Shown: positions 34,842 to 44,700 of the stretch, in pieces
How the letters are laid out: each line of letters begins with the position of its first letter
How positions within the stretch are numbered: position 1 is the first letter of the stretch
Assembly: GCA_027306915.1 (NCBI GenBank)
Contig: DAHUYW010000025.1
Coordinates: forward strand, 1-55,550
Direction of reading: 5' to 3'
DNA: 55,550 bases
DNA from: Spirochaetales bacterium
GTDB lineage: Bacteria > Spirochaetota > Spirochaetia > DAHUYW01
The notes under the pieces: model-generated
Told to the model about the DNA's origin: nothing
The model's input: the letters and a program-made list of their open reading frames with translations, nothing else
The model's database searches: none
Program-made: the position numbers and the translations under genes

Positions 34842-35938
34842 AGAGATTCGGCGCACCCCTTTGCCTTCCTTGGCTCCTGCTCATGCTCGCCTCGTGTTCG
34901 GGCTGCACCTTCGGGTTCCTTTCAGGCTCGGGAAGCTCGGTCACGATACTCACCTACAACGTTGAGAACCTCTTCGACGATGTCGACAATGGCACCGAAT
35001 ACCGCGAGTACGACCCAAGCGGAGGCGCCTGGAACACCGAGCTCTTCCATCGCAAGCTCCAGCGCGTCGCCGAGGTGCTGCGGGCGGCTTCCCCAGGCGG
35101 AGCCGACATCGTCGCGCTTCAGGAAGTCGAGAACGAAAAGGCCCTCACTTCGCTGAACAATCTTTACCTGAAAGGCATGGGCTACCGGGCGATTCTCGGC
35201 CAGAGCGAGGGATCCGCGGGCTGCGTCGCTCTCCTCTGTCGGCTGCCGGTCTCCCGCATTCAGCTGCACCGGATCGCGACGGAGAGCGCCGAGCCTCTTC
35301 GAACCGTTCTCGAGGTTGAGGTGGATTCCCGCGGCGCGCCGTTGATCCTTTTCGTAAACCATTGGAAGTCGAAGGAGGGGGAAGGGGAGGCGACCGAGCC
35401 TCTGCGGCGGGCGAGCGCCGCGGTAGTCGCCCGCAGGTTAGCTGCCCTTCGTGTCGAAGAGGCCCAAGCTGCGGTGCTTGTCGTCGGCGATCTCAACGAG
35501 CAGCGCGACGAGTTCGCCCGAAACGGAGGGCGCTATCGCACGGCGCTCATGCCAAGCGAGGCGCTCGCGGACGCCGCCGCGGTCCACCCGGAGACGACGT
35601 GTGACGGGAGTCTCTACGTAACGGCCTCGCTCATCGAGAGCCCGGCGCAGCACTCCGCTGCAGCGAAGGGTGGGGAGCGGGTCGCGCTGTATGATCCCTG
35701 GGTGGAGGCGCTCGATCAGGGGAGCATCTGGTATGCGGGGAGCTGGGAAGCAATCGATCACATACTCGTCGGGCCGACGCTTCTTGACGGGACGAACCTT
35801 TGCTTCGAGGGCTTTGCTGTGGTCAAGCGCCCCTTCATGCTGGACGCCGCAGGCTGTCCCCTTCGCTTCAACCCTCAGAACGGCGCAGGCTACTCAGACC
35901 ACCTCCCGCTTCTTCTGACCCTCCGACGGGGAAAGTAG
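34838..35938 (+). CDS. Endonuclease/exonuclease/phosphatase-family lipoprotein
   Basis: The 366-aa protein starts at GTG 34838 inside the purC stop. It has a lipoprotein signal (LPWLLLMLASCSGC). The EEP fold follows: LTYNVENLFDD, DIVALQEVENEKAL, VNHWKSKEG, VVGDLNEQRD and the final GYSDHLPLLLTL, covering the metal and catalytic histidine and aspartate residues. The family includes DNases and phosphodiesterases. A lipid-anchored extracytoplasmic nuclease or phosphatase for nutrient scavenging is my inference. Translational coupling to purC suggests a link to purine salvage. Confidence 0.85.
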   Translation: MKRFGAPLCLPWLLLMLASCSGCTFGFLSGSGSSVTILTYNVENLFDDVDNGTEYREYDPSGGAWNTELFHRKLQRVAEVLRAASPGGADIVALQEVENEKALTSLNNLYLKGMGYRAILGQSEGSAGCVALLCRLPVSRIQLHRIATESAEPLRTVLEVEVDSRGAPLILFVNHWKSKEGEGEATEPLRRASAAVVARRLAALRVEEAQAAVLVVGDLNEQRDEFARNGGRYRTALMPSEALADAAAVHPETTCDGSLYVTASLIESPAQHSAAAKGGERVALYDPWVEALDQGSIWYAGSWEAIDHILVGPTLLDGTNLCFEGFAVVKRPFMLDAAGCPLRFNPQNGAGYSDHLPLLLTLRRGK

Positions 35939-35985
35939 GCCGGCAGAGACAACAATCGTCCGCGCTGCTGACGGTCTGCGTGCTC

Positions 35986-36693
35986 CTATCGGGAAATGGG
36001 TTTCTTTTTTGCTATTGTCTTGAGGAAGAGCTCTTCGGTCGGAGTCTCTTCGGTGTCCGCCCGCAGGTTCTCCAAGAAGAAGAGGTTCTCAATCTCAAGG
36101 GCGATATTCACGTTCTGGATATTGCAGCGCACCGCAGCTGTCGCTCGATCCGACTTGCGCGTGTATTTCAACTCGACGGGGGCGAAGTTCAAGATGCCGG
36201 TGATCCCGGCGTCGATCATGTGCTCGAGCACCTGCGCGGCCGCGGTGTCCGGGACTGCGATGATCCCCACGCTCACGGCGTGGGTTTGGGTGAACTCTGG
36301 AAGCTCGCGAATGTCAAGGATCGGGATGTTCGAAGTGGTCTGAACCTTCGTGGGCTCGATGTCGAATCCTGCGATTATCTTGATGCCGTCGCGCGCAAAC
36401 TCCTTGTACTGCAGCAGGGCGGTACCAATCTTGCCGCAGCCCACCAGGATAACCTCCTTCGGCCGGTTTTGACCGAGGATTTCGTCGAGGTATTGGATCA
36501 CGGTGTCGATGTTGTAGCCGCCGCGCTTGTTGCCGGAGAGTCTGATGGTCGAAAAGTCCTTGCGCACGAGCGCCGGAGTGACGCCGATCGCGTCGCCCAA
36601 GTTGTTGGAGAAGACGCGCTCGAGTCCGAGCGTCTTGAGCTTGTAGAGCAACCTGCGATATTTTGCAAGGCGGAGGACGAGTTCCTTGTTCAT
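35986..36693 (-). CDS. rex: Redox-sensing repressor Rex
   Basis: The 235-aa Rex has a winged helix (RLAKYRRLLYKLKTLG, then VTPALVRKDFSTI) and a Rossmann NADH site (VILVGCGKIGTALLQY). Rex leaves DNA when NADH rises and typically controls fermentation and hydrogenase genes. It lies divergent from hndA-hndD, and Rex-like motifs are present in the shared region and its own leader. The C-terminus ends in a basic KKKPISR tail after an acidic linker. Autoregulation and hydrogenase control are likely but inferred. Confidence 0.94.
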   Translation of the reverse strand: MNKELVLRLAKYRRLLYKLKTLGLERVFSNNLGDAIGVTPALVRKDFSTIRLSGNKRGGYNIDTVIQYLDEILGQNRPKEVILVGCGKIGTALLQYKEFARDGIKIIAGFDIEPTKVQTTSNIPILDIRELPEFTQTHAVSVGIIAVPDTAAAQVLEHMIDAGITGILNFAPVELKYTRKSDRATAAVRCNIQNVNIALEIENLFFLENLRADTEETPTEELFLKTIAKKKPISR

Positions 36694-36712
36694 GGTCTCC
36701 CTCTGCTTATTT

Positions 36713-36770
36713 ATGTGCTCATTCTCACAAAATCATTCTTTATTATACTCTTCTACCGCAAGAAAATCAA
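36713..36770 (-). promoter_or_regulatory. rex promoter with Rex-like operator
   Basis: On the minus strand TTGATT (36770-36765) and TATAAT (36747-36742) are 17 nt apart. TTGTGA-N6-GCACAT (36730-36713) downstream of the -10 matches the Rex pattern TTGTGA-N6-TCACAA at 10 of 12 positions, suggesting autorepression. Confidence 0.55.
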
Positions 36771-36794
36771 CCAGTTCCTTGAGAGCATCGGAAT

Positions 36795-36847
36795 ATGTGA
36801 ACTCTGTCACTTTAACTCTTGCCCATCTGCATGAATTCGAGTAAACT
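36795..36847 (+). promoter_or_regulatory. hndA promoter with possible Rex site
   Basis: TTGCCC (36819-36824) and TAAACT (36842-36847) are 17 nt apart. ATGTGAA-N4-GTCACTT (36795-36812), just upstream, is an imperfect Rex-like inverted repeat. The leader to the hndA ATG is about 130 nt. Confidence 0.45.
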
Positions 36848-36986
36848 CCTCCTGTCCGGTTCCACAAGATCAAATTAAAAGCACCATATCGACACAGCGC
36901 AGTTTCCGGGAGGACACCGGTACTCTCCCAACGCGCGAAGGCAGCGCCGAAGGTCTGAACCTGCGGCCGGCGATTTCGGAGGAACT

Positions 36987-37487
36987 ATGGCAGTACAGAG
37001 CGCATCACCCATAGCCTTCTCGGCAGAGCTCGAGGACTACATTCGGGAGTGGCGAGGCAAGCCCGGCAATCTGATCATGATTCTCCATCGGGTGCAAGAG
37101 GAGCTGAGATACATCCCTCGCGAGGCCGCCATGCGCGTTGCCGAGCTGCTCGACGTGCCCCTTGCCAAGATCTACGGCGTGGTGACCTTCTACCATTTCT
37201 TCAAGCTCACTCGACCGGGAGTCCACAATATCCAGGTTTGTCTGGGAACGGCCTGCTATTTGAAGGGCGGCGAGGACATCCTCGCGGAGCTCGAGAGCCT
37301 GCTCGGTATCGGCGTAAACCAGTGTACGGCCGACGGAGAGTTTTCGATCGAGGCCGTTCGCTGCGTAGGGTGCTGCGGGCTTGCCCCGACACTCATGATA
37401 GACGGCGAGGTTCACGGCCGGCTCACTAAAAAAGAGCTGCCCGACGTGCTTGCACGCTACGGCAAGCTGAGCCCCGCAGAAACCTAG
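36987..37487 (+). CDS. hndA: Hydrogenase subunit HndA (NuoE-like)
   Basis: A 166-aa thioredoxin-fold 2Fe-2S protein. The helical N-terminus (NLIMILHRVQEELRYIPREA) and VYGVVTFYHFF-type segment (here IYGVVTFYHFFKLTRPG) precede cluster ligands in CLGTAC and CVGCCG. It transfers electrons between the flavin subunit and the catalytic subunit of NAD(P)-linked [FeFe] hydrogenases. GGAGGAAC is 4 nt before the ATG. It is followed 118 nt later by hndD, completing the second half of a hydrogenase whose hndB-hndC part lies at 26.8-29.0 kb. Confidence 0.93.
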   Translation: MAVQSASPIAFSAELEDYIREWRGKPGNLIMILHRVQEELRYIPREAAMRVAELLDVPLAKIYGVVTFYHFFKLTRPGVHNIQVCLGTACYLKGGEDILAELESLLGIGVNQCTADGEFSIEAVRCVGCCGLAPTLMIDGEVHGRLTKKELPDVLARYGKLSPAET

Positions 37488-37605
37488 GAGAGAAAAGCGC
37501 GCACGCGCGCGACGAGGCCTGTTCCCGGCGGCCGTTCGACGTTCTCCTCCGCCCCCCGACCCACGGTCTCTCTCCCGCGCCGCTACGCCTTTCAGGAGCA
37601 TCACC

Positions 37606-39357
37606 GTGAGCAACGTCAGCATAAGAATAAACGGAATCCCCGTGAAGGTGCCGGAAGGCACGACCCTGCTAAAGGCGGCGGAGGCAGTCCAGGTCAAGGT
37701 CCCCACCCTCTGCTATCACCCCGACCTTCCGGCCTGGGCCGCCTGCGGCATCTGTGTCGTGAAGGTCGAGGGCTCGCCAAAGATGTTTCGCGCCTGCTCG
37801 ACCCCGGTTGGCGAAGGGATGAGCATCATCACTCACGATCCGGAGATCGTCGGTGTGCGCCGCACGGTGATCGAGCTAATTCTTTCGACGCATCCGAACG
37901 ACTGCCTCGAATGTCCGAGAAACCAGAACTGCGAGCTGCAGCGACTCGCTGCGGAGTTTGGTATCCGAGAGGTACCCTTCGAGCGGCGGCTGCGCGAGCT
38001 GCCGGTGGACGACTCGACGCCCTCCATCGTGCTGAATCCGGAGAAGTGCATTCTTTGCGGCAGATGTGCCAACGTCTGCCAGCAAATGCAGAGCGTATGG
38101 GCGCTCGAGTTTCTCGGGCGCGGCGAGAATACCCGCATAGCCCCGGCCGGGGATGTGCTTCTTGCGGAGAGTCCCTGCATCAAGTGCGGACAGTGCTCCG
38201 CTCACTGCCCGGTCGGCGCCATCTACGAGCGCGACGATTCGCGCAAGGTCTGGTCTGCCCTCCAGGCTGAGGATAGGTACTGCATCGCCCAAATCGCGCC
38301 GGCGGTTCGCGTCGCCTTGGGCGAGGCGTTCGGCTTCGAGCCGGGCACCATCGTCACCGGAAAGACCTACGCGGCGCTGAGGCGGCTCGGATTCAAGGCG
38401 GTTTTCGACACCAATTTCGGCGCCGATCTCACCATCATGGAAGAGGGCTCGGAGCTAGTCGAGCGTCTGGTTCATAGGAAGGGCGAGCTGCCCCTCATCA
38501 CGAGCTGTTGCCCTTCGTGGGTCGACTACATGGAGAAGTACTACCCCGACATGATCCCGAGCTTCTCCACGGCGAAATCCCCGCACATGATGGTCGGAGC
38601 TCTCTCGAAGACCTACTTCGCCCGAAAGATCGGCATCGACCCGGCAAAGATCGTCATGGTGTCGGTGATGCCCTGCACCTCCAAGAAGTACGAGATCGCC
38701 CGCAGCGAGGAGATGTACTCCACCGGCTACCAGGACGTCGATCTCTCGCTCACCACCCGGGAGCTTGCGCGGATGATCAAGTCCGCGGGGATCGACTTCC
38801 TACGGCTGCCCGACGAAGAAGCGGACAGCCCGCTCGGGGCCTACTCGGGAGCGGGGGTCATCTTCGGAGCAACCGGAGGCGTCATGGAGGCGGCGATCCG
38901 AACGGCTCACCATCTCATAACCGGGCGCAACTTGAGCAAGATCGACCTGAATGAGGTGCGCGGCCTCGACGGGGTCAGGGAGGCGACGGTGACGATCGAC
39001 GGAACCGAGGTGCGGGTGGCGGTCGCCCACGGCATGAGCAACATCGATCTTGTCCTCGATCGCATTCGAACCGCGCGGAAGAAGGGAGGGGAGCCGCCCT
39101 ATCACTTCATCGAGGTGATGGCCTGCCGAGGGGGATGCATAGCCGGAGGGGGACAACCCTACGGGGCCACCGATGAGATTCGTAGGAAGCGAATCGCCGG
39201 AATCTACCGCGATGACGCGCAGTCAGCCCTTCGATGCTCACACGAGAACCCGGACATCCAGAAGCTGTACGAGGATTTCCTCGGTGCGCCGCTCTCGGAG
39301 AGGTCGCACGAGCTGCTGCACACGAGCTACACGGCCCGGCCCGTCTACGGGCGATAG
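37606..39357 (+). CDS. hndD: [FeFe] hydrogenase catalytic subunit HndD
   Basis: The 583-aa enzyme has an N-terminal 2Fe-2S plant-type domain (PTLCYHPDLPAWAACGICVV), the HPNDCLECPRNQNCELQ His-Cys cluster, and two 4Fe-4S motifs (CILCGRCANVC, CIKCGQCSAHC). All three H-cluster signatures are present: TSCCPSW, MPCTSKKYE and MACRGGCIAGGGQP; the third has R where P is usual. It evolves or oxidises H2. Domain order matches the multimeric NAD(P)-linked (group A3-like) type, consistent with HndA, B and C in the window. It starts at GTG 37606 with AGGAG upstream. Maturases HydEFG are not in the window. Confidence 0.95.
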   Translation: MSNVSIRINGIPVKVPEGTTLLKAAEAVQVKVPTLCYHPDLPAWAACGICVVKVEGSPKMFRACSTPVGEGMSIITHDPEIVGVRRTVIELILSTHPNDCLECPRNQNCELQRLAAEFGIREVPFERRLRELPVDDSTPSIVLNPEKCILCGRCANVCQQMQSVWALEFLGRGENTRIAPAGDVLLAESPCIKCGQCSAHCPVGAIYERDDSRKVWSALQAEDRYCIAQIAPAVRVALGEAFGFEPGTIVTGKTYAALRRLGFKAVFDTNFGADLTIMEEGSELVERLVHRKGELPLITSCCPSWVDYMEKYYPDMIPSFSTAKSPHMMVGALSKTYFARKIGIDPAKIVMVSVMPCTSKKYEIARSEEMYSTGYQDVDLSLTTRELARMIKSAGIDFLRLPDEEADSPLGAYSGAGVIFGATGGVMEAAIRTAHHLITGRNLSKIDLNEVRGLDGVREATVTIDGTEVRVAVAHGMSNIDLVLDRIRTARKKGGEPPYHFIEVMACRGGCIAGGGQPYGATDEIRRKRIAGIYRDDAQSALRCSHENPDIQKLYEDFLGAPLSERSHELLHTSYTARPVYGR

Positions 39358-39424
39358 GACCGCTCGCGCACGAAGGCCTCAAAGGCGCCAAGGGGTGGCC
39401 GGCTGCCGGTCGCGTGCCTTGGCG

Positions 39425-41326
39425 CTAGTAGCGAACCTCGCCTCCGACGACCTCGTGGACCGCGTCGTGATAGTCCGACAGGCTTCCGTCGCTCAAGCAG
39501 ATCTCGATGATCCTCTTGCCGAGAGGGTGGAGATCGGGGGTGTTGAACTTCGCGAGCTCTCGCTTGAAGAAGTCGGTGAGGATTACGGCCCCCTTGTCGT
39601 AGCCTTCGTCTCCTACCTCGTGCTGCTCGTTCACCCTGAGGAAGACTCTTGGGATGTATTTGCCGTCGATCTTCACGTCCTTCGGAGTGTAGCCGAGAAG
39701 GGTGCACCGGGCCGGAACGACCTGCTCCGGCTTGAATTGTGCGCTCCCGCGCCGGGCAAGATACTCCCGCGCAATCCACTCGGGCATGAAGCCGACCCGG
39801 TACGCCCCGATGTACTGATTCGGGATAAGCTCGTAGCGGGTATCCGGGGTGATGAGGATTTGCTCGAGGAGAAGGTTTGCCTGTGTCACCACCTTTCCGG
39901 TCGCAAACGGCCAATAGGAGCCGACCCCCTCGCTCACCAGGGAGTCCGAGCCGATGATGCTCGGATTCGCATGGCCTCGCGGTGCGACTAGACGCCACAG
40001 CCACGCTAGAGCCCGCGGCAGGGTGTGGAACATCCCAATGATGCCGTAGTTGGGGTTTTCCCGCGTCGAAGGGGGCGTGCGGACGCCGAAGCTGCGTACG
40101 TCCACTTCAATCGGCTCATCGATCACATCGGGGATGAAATGGCGCGGCAGGATGACCCTCGGATTCGGGCATGGTTTGCCGGGGGCGTCCATGATGTGCT
40201 CCCAGACGAGCGCGGTGGCATCCTCCTTGGCATCCAGGTTCAGGAAGATGAGCGGCTCGGGGGGGTGAATCGTGAGCCTCTCAAGCGAAGGCTCCGTTCC
40301 GTACTCGTTCAGATGGTCGACCCTCAGGAACCAGCCGTTCTCCGCGTCGGTCACGACCAGCTTGCGGCTTCCTCTCTGCAGCGATGAGTGACAGAGCGCC
40401 ATGTCGTCGGTCACCGGATGGAGATGTGAGGTGTCGGAGAGCTCCATCTTTACCATCTCGCCGGTGATCACGTTCTCGCCCAAGAGGATGCGACCGTCAG
40501 GCTGGCGGTGAAGCTGTTGGGTCATTTCGGTCTTGCCGCTGCCCGAGGCGCCTTCGTGCATGATGACGAACTCGTTCTCATAGGGGGTGATAATCTTGAC
40601 CGTCGCGGCGTGGAGGGTGATCCACCCTTCGGCCTCCCCGATGTTGAGCAGGATGCTGTAGACCCCTTTCTTCGCGCTTGGGCCCGGGTAGAGATTGTAG
40701 GAATAGATCTCGTGGACCTGCGGGAGGCGGTTGTGCACGACCACCTGCTTGCCGCCGAAGTGGGTGTGCCGGAAGGGGGGAACCGCGTAAATGATCGCCT
40801 TAGGCTCGAAATCCTCCGGGATCTCATCTTCTGGGATGAAGCCCTGGATGTCGGCAAGCGATGTCACAAAAAAACCGGCGTTTGCCGGCGCAATCAAGAG
40901 CGAAGGGTAGCCGAGATCCCCTTTACCTCCCGACATGAAGGGGAGGACGATGAGCTCCTTCTGATTCCCGAGCCATTTCAGGCTCTCGGCGCGCAGAGGA
41001 TTGAAATCCTCGCCGTAGCGGTCCCGGTAGCGTATCTTGTCGGTGTCGCCGTCGTCGGCGACGACCATGCTTTCGGGATCGCGCCGGCGCATGTAGACAT
41101 CGGGGTAGTTGACGACAATGCCGTTCCTGCATTTGACCAGGGTCGCTTCCACGACGTGGCCATTGCCTGGGACATCGTAACTTACGTCGAAGCTATGCTT
41201 GTCGGTGTGGTAGAAGGTGAGCTCCAGCAGCTGCGCCCTGCTTCTGGGGAAGATGACGTGGGAGCGGCGCAAGAGGAGAGCGACCTCGTCGGGTACTTTG
41301 AGTCGAGTAAGCGCGCTTGAAGACAT
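39425..41326 (-). CDS. DUF4914 protein (PEP-carboxykinase-like fold)
   Basis: A 633-aa protein that I recognise as DUF4914. It contains a P-loop GASGSGKTEMTQQL resembling the kinase loop of phosphoenolpyruvate carboxykinase, with LHAATVKI before it and several conserved aromatic and histidine stretches (RHTHFGGKQVVVHN, SDTSHLHPVTDDMAL). Its activity is not established; a nucleotide-dependent kinase or carboxykinase-like role is inferred. The frame could start at ATG 41362, but that overlaps the -10 element, so I use ATG 41326 (MSSSALTRL). It is convergent with hndD and transcribed alone. Confidence 0.8.
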   Translation of the reverse strand: MSSSALTRLKVPDEVALLLRRSHVIFPRSRAQLLELTFYHTDKHSFDVSYDVPGNGHVVEATLVKCRNGIVVNYPDVYMRRRDPESMVVADDGDTDKIRYRDRYGEDFNPLRAESLKWLGNQKELIVLPFMSGGKGDLGYPSLLIAPANAGFFVTSLADIQGFIPEDEIPEDFEPKAIIYAVPPFRHTHFGGKQVVVHNRLPQVHEIYSYNLYPGPSAKKGVYSILLNIGEAEGWITLHAATVKIITPYENEFVIMHEGASGSGKTEMTQQLHRQPDGRILLGENVITGEMVKMELSDTSHLHPVTDDMALCHSSLQRGSRKLVVTDAENGWFLRVDHLNEYGTEPSLERLTIHPPEPLIFLNLDAKEDATALVWEHIMDAPGKPCPNPRVILPRHFIPDVIDEPIEVDVRSFGVRTPPSTRENPNYGIIGMFHTLPRALAWLWRLVAPRGHANPSIIGSDSLVSEGVGSYWPFATGKVVTQANLLLEQILITPDTRYELIPNQYIGAYRVGFMPEWIAREYLARRGSAQFKPEQVVPARCTLLGYTPKDVKIDGKYIPRVFLRVNEQHEVGDEGYDKGAVILTDFFKRELAKFNTPDLHPLGKRIIEICLSDGSLSDYHDAVHEVVGGEVRY

Positions 41327-41361
41327 TTCCTGGATTGCCTGCCTTGTAGACGTGTGCCTCA

Positions 41362-41390
41362 ATTATAGGCGTCGATGGGAGGAGTGACAA
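41362..41390 (-). promoter_or_regulatory. Promoter of the DUF4914 gene
   Basis: On the minus strand TTGTCA (41390-41385) and TATAAT (41367-41362) are 17 nt apart, which places transcription start near 41355 and decides the downstream start codon. Confidence 0.7.
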
Positions 41391-41509
41391 GGGGATGATT
41401 GCATATTTATGCGGATTTCTCGCATGAGACTGGCGGTGCACGGCTCCGGAGCTTTGGCTCTCTATTGACAGCGGTTTTCGGGGCATGATAGCGTGAGAAA
41501 GGCTGTTCT

Positions 41510-41581
41510 GGGCGATTAACTCAGCGGGAGAGTGCTTCCCTCACACGGAAGAAGTCGCTGGTTCAAATCCAGCATCGCCCA
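41510..41581 (+). tRNA. tRNA-Val (CAC)
   Basis: The 72-nt cloverleaf has acceptor GGGCGAT/ATCGCCC, a short D-loop, anticodon stem CTTCC/GGAAG with loop CTCACAC (anticodon CAC, reading GUG), and T-arm GCTGG-TTCAAAT-CCAGC. CCA is not encoded. TTGACA at 41465-41470 is a likely -35. No integration repeat is seen beside it. Confidence 0.92.
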
Positions 41582-41781
41582 CTAGAGGGCCGGCGTTCGG
41601 CTGTTTCGGGATCGGGAGAGGCGAAGGAAGGACCTTCCCGGGTCGCTTCTGTGACGGGTCGCAGCACTTCCGGTTCAATCTGCATTACAAAAACCGCGAA
41701 ATGTCTCAAGCGCGACAACGGGAGGAACCGTGGTGGCAACTCGCCACGCGGTGAATCCCGCCGGGAAGTCTCGAGAGAGCG
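41582..41781. other. Leader of the PilZ fusion gene
   Basis: No gene. A small hairpin (GTGGC 41733-41737 with GCCAC 41743-41747) follows GGAGGAAC. I looked for a GEMM-type c-di-GMP riboswitch and do not see its conserved core. Confidence 0.4.
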
Positions 41782-44700
41782 ATGAGCGATCGGCGCAGAC
41801 ACGTCAGAGTCGAGCACACCACACAGGTCGAGATAGCCGGAGGGTCAGGCGTTATCCCCGGTCGGTCGATAGATCTGAGCAGCACCGGGATGAGCATCGT
41901 CGTACGCATCCCCGAGAGCTTCAGCGACATTCAAAGCATCACCTTTCGCCTTCCCCGATCCGGGGAGCTGCTCAATATCCCCTGCCGGGTGATCCGAAGC
42001 AGCCAGTCCGGCGAATTGGAAGCTCCTCCCGACCAAAGGGAGGATGACCGCGTGCTTGCGTTGGCCTTTGATCGGGAGGCCGAAGCGCAGATGCTCCTGA
42101 TCGAGAGCTACATCCGCGATAGGAAAGCGGGTTCCGGTGGGCCAGGAGCGTCCGGGCCGGAGGCGAGACAGATCCCGCGCACGGCCTGTGCGATCGAAGG
42201 GGCAGTGGCCGTCGACTCGGACCTCCAATTGCTCTCGATCGACAACATATCGACGGAGGGGTGCCTCTTTTCCTTCAGCTCACGCCGCGCCCTCGCGCCT
42301 GCCTCTCGCCTGAGGGTGCGCTTCTGTCTTCCCCGCGACCCGCGAGAGGTCGTCGTCGAAGGCGAGGTAGTGTACGTTGTCGAAGACGGGGTTAACGGCC
42401 GTCATACGGCAGGCTTCAAGTTTGACGGACTACGGGAAGCCCATCGAGCGCGCATCCAGAGCTACATTGTTGCAGCCGCGTCCCGCTCTTCGATTCAGGC
42501 GCTACACCGTCGTCTCGGGGATGGGGGGCGCGCCTTTCGGATGGTCGACCGGTCGGAAATCGCCCTGCTTCTGCAGAGAGTGGTGGCGGCGCGCGCGCCG
42601 ATACAGGCCATCCTCGGTGACAGCTACGACATCATCGAGCTGTATGCGGTGTTCCTCGGGCAAGATTCCGAAAGCCGCCTGGAGGTCGCAGCCGAGACCC
42701 CTCTTTCGCCGGGGGCGGCAAGCTGTTCCTTCTCTCTCGGGCCGGGAACTTACTATTTCCAGTCCCTCGTTTCGGAGGACGGGGGCGCATTCTACCTGGA
42801 CGTGCCTCAGTGGGTCTATCGGAGCGAAAAGAGATCCTACGGCAGGAAAGACGTCGACAGCGGACTGGTGCTCAAGCTCGGCGGCGGCGACGGAAGAAGC
42901 GGATCTCCGGAGGTCGAGCTTCGCGGCCGGATCCTGGACATCAGTCGACGCGGGTTTCTCGCCGAGGTGACTGTTCCGGAAGGGCCACAAGGAAGCCGCG
43001 CCGTCACTCGTCTGGAGGCCCGTTTGAGATTGGGCACCTCCGTCCGCTACCAGGTCGACGACCGCCTCGCTCTCGGAAGCATAGGTGAGATCCGCCATCT
43101 CCGAACGGTGATCCGGGGCCATCGGCTCAAGGTAGTTCGGCTAGGTATCGAGGCCGGCATCGCCCGCCGTGACTACCTTTTCTCGTCCTACGGAGCGGCA
43201 GAGTGGGAGGCGCGAAAGAAGGAGTCGGGGATCCACGGAACCCAGACGGCTCTCGTTCCCGGACGGATCGATTCGAAGGTTGTCCGGATCGAAAACTCGG
43301 CCGGCCAGGAGATCGTTGCGATCGCGTGCGCTACGCGATGGCATGTACCCGCGACAGTCGTCATTCTGCCGCCCGCATTCGGCAAGAAAAAGGAGACACT
43401 TGCGCCGCTTGCGGCGGTCCTCGTCTCGAACTTCCGGGCCGCGGGGAGGGAGATAGTCGTCGTTCGCTACGACGGCATCAACCGTCCGGGCGAGAGCTAC
43501 CAAGCCGGCGGGCGCAGGAAACGCGGCTACGAGATGCTCGACTACCAGGTCAGCCAGGGTCAGTCCGACATGCAGGCGGTTCTCGACTACGTTTACGGCA
43601 ATCCTTACTTCACTCCCGAGCGCGTCACCCTGGTCACCTTCAGCATGTCGGCGCTCGATGGGCGCAAGCTCCTCCTGGAGGAGCGCAATCGTGATCGAAT
43701 AAGCCATTGGGTAAGCGTCATGGGGCTGCCCTCCGCTCAGCGGACGCTCATCAATATCCTGGGAGGTCTCGACATCCTCGCGAACTACCGCATGGGGATC
43801 TCAAACGGCGTGCTGGGGATGCTGGGTCATCTAGTCGACATGGACCGCCTCGCCGAAGATCTCATCGAGAGCAAGTACGCCTATCTGACCGACTCCCGAT
43901 TCGACATGGCAAGAATTCGCCAGCCGGTGACCTGGATCTACGGCACCTTCGACAAATGGGTGGACGCCGCGGAGGTCCAGGATGTGATGAGCATCGCATC
44001 TCCCGGAGTGCGGGAGCTTGTGGAGATACCGTCGGGACATAACCTTCACACGAGCGATGACGCCCTGCTTTCGTTCCAGATCGTCACCTCGTCCATTTTC
44101 CGGCAGCTGTTCGGGGATCGAAGAGCCCCGATCAACGCCGACATGGCGGAGATGTTCGAGCTTGTCGCAAACGAACGCGAGCGCCTTGCCCGAGGCGACG
44201 TCGCCGAGCTGGACGACTACTGGAGGGATTACCTCATCGGAAAACAAGGCGACAGCGAGGGATATGACTTCTATCGCAACATTAAGGAGTTCCGCTCTTT
44301 TCTTCGCCGCGAGGTGGAGCTTCTGGGCCCGCGACCCGGGGAAAGAATAGCTGACATGGGATGCGGCACGGGTCTTTTTCTGGAGTCGATGCTCGAGCAA
44401 CTCGGCTCGGCCTGGAACGATGATGGAAGTCTCGACGTCACGGCCGTGGACCTGGTGCCCGAGGCGCTCGAAAAGGCGCGGGCAAAGGCCTCGAGCATCC
44501 TGACCGCTAGCCCGTCGCTTTCCGGAGTTCGAGTCGATTACGTTGTCCGCGATCTGGAGCCGAATCGCCTACTTCCCGTGCGCCGGTTCTTGGAGGCGGA
44601 CGGAGTTGACCTGGGGTATTTGAAGGATCGGATCGAAGGGCTCAGGCGCGAGACCATTGACCGGATTCAATCGAGTCTCACGGACGATCTTGCGAGGATC

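Noticed and set aside
41582..41781. c-di-GMP riboswitch upstream of the PilZ fusion
   Set aside because: Only a small 5-bp hairpin is present; the conserved GEMM core sequences are not visible.
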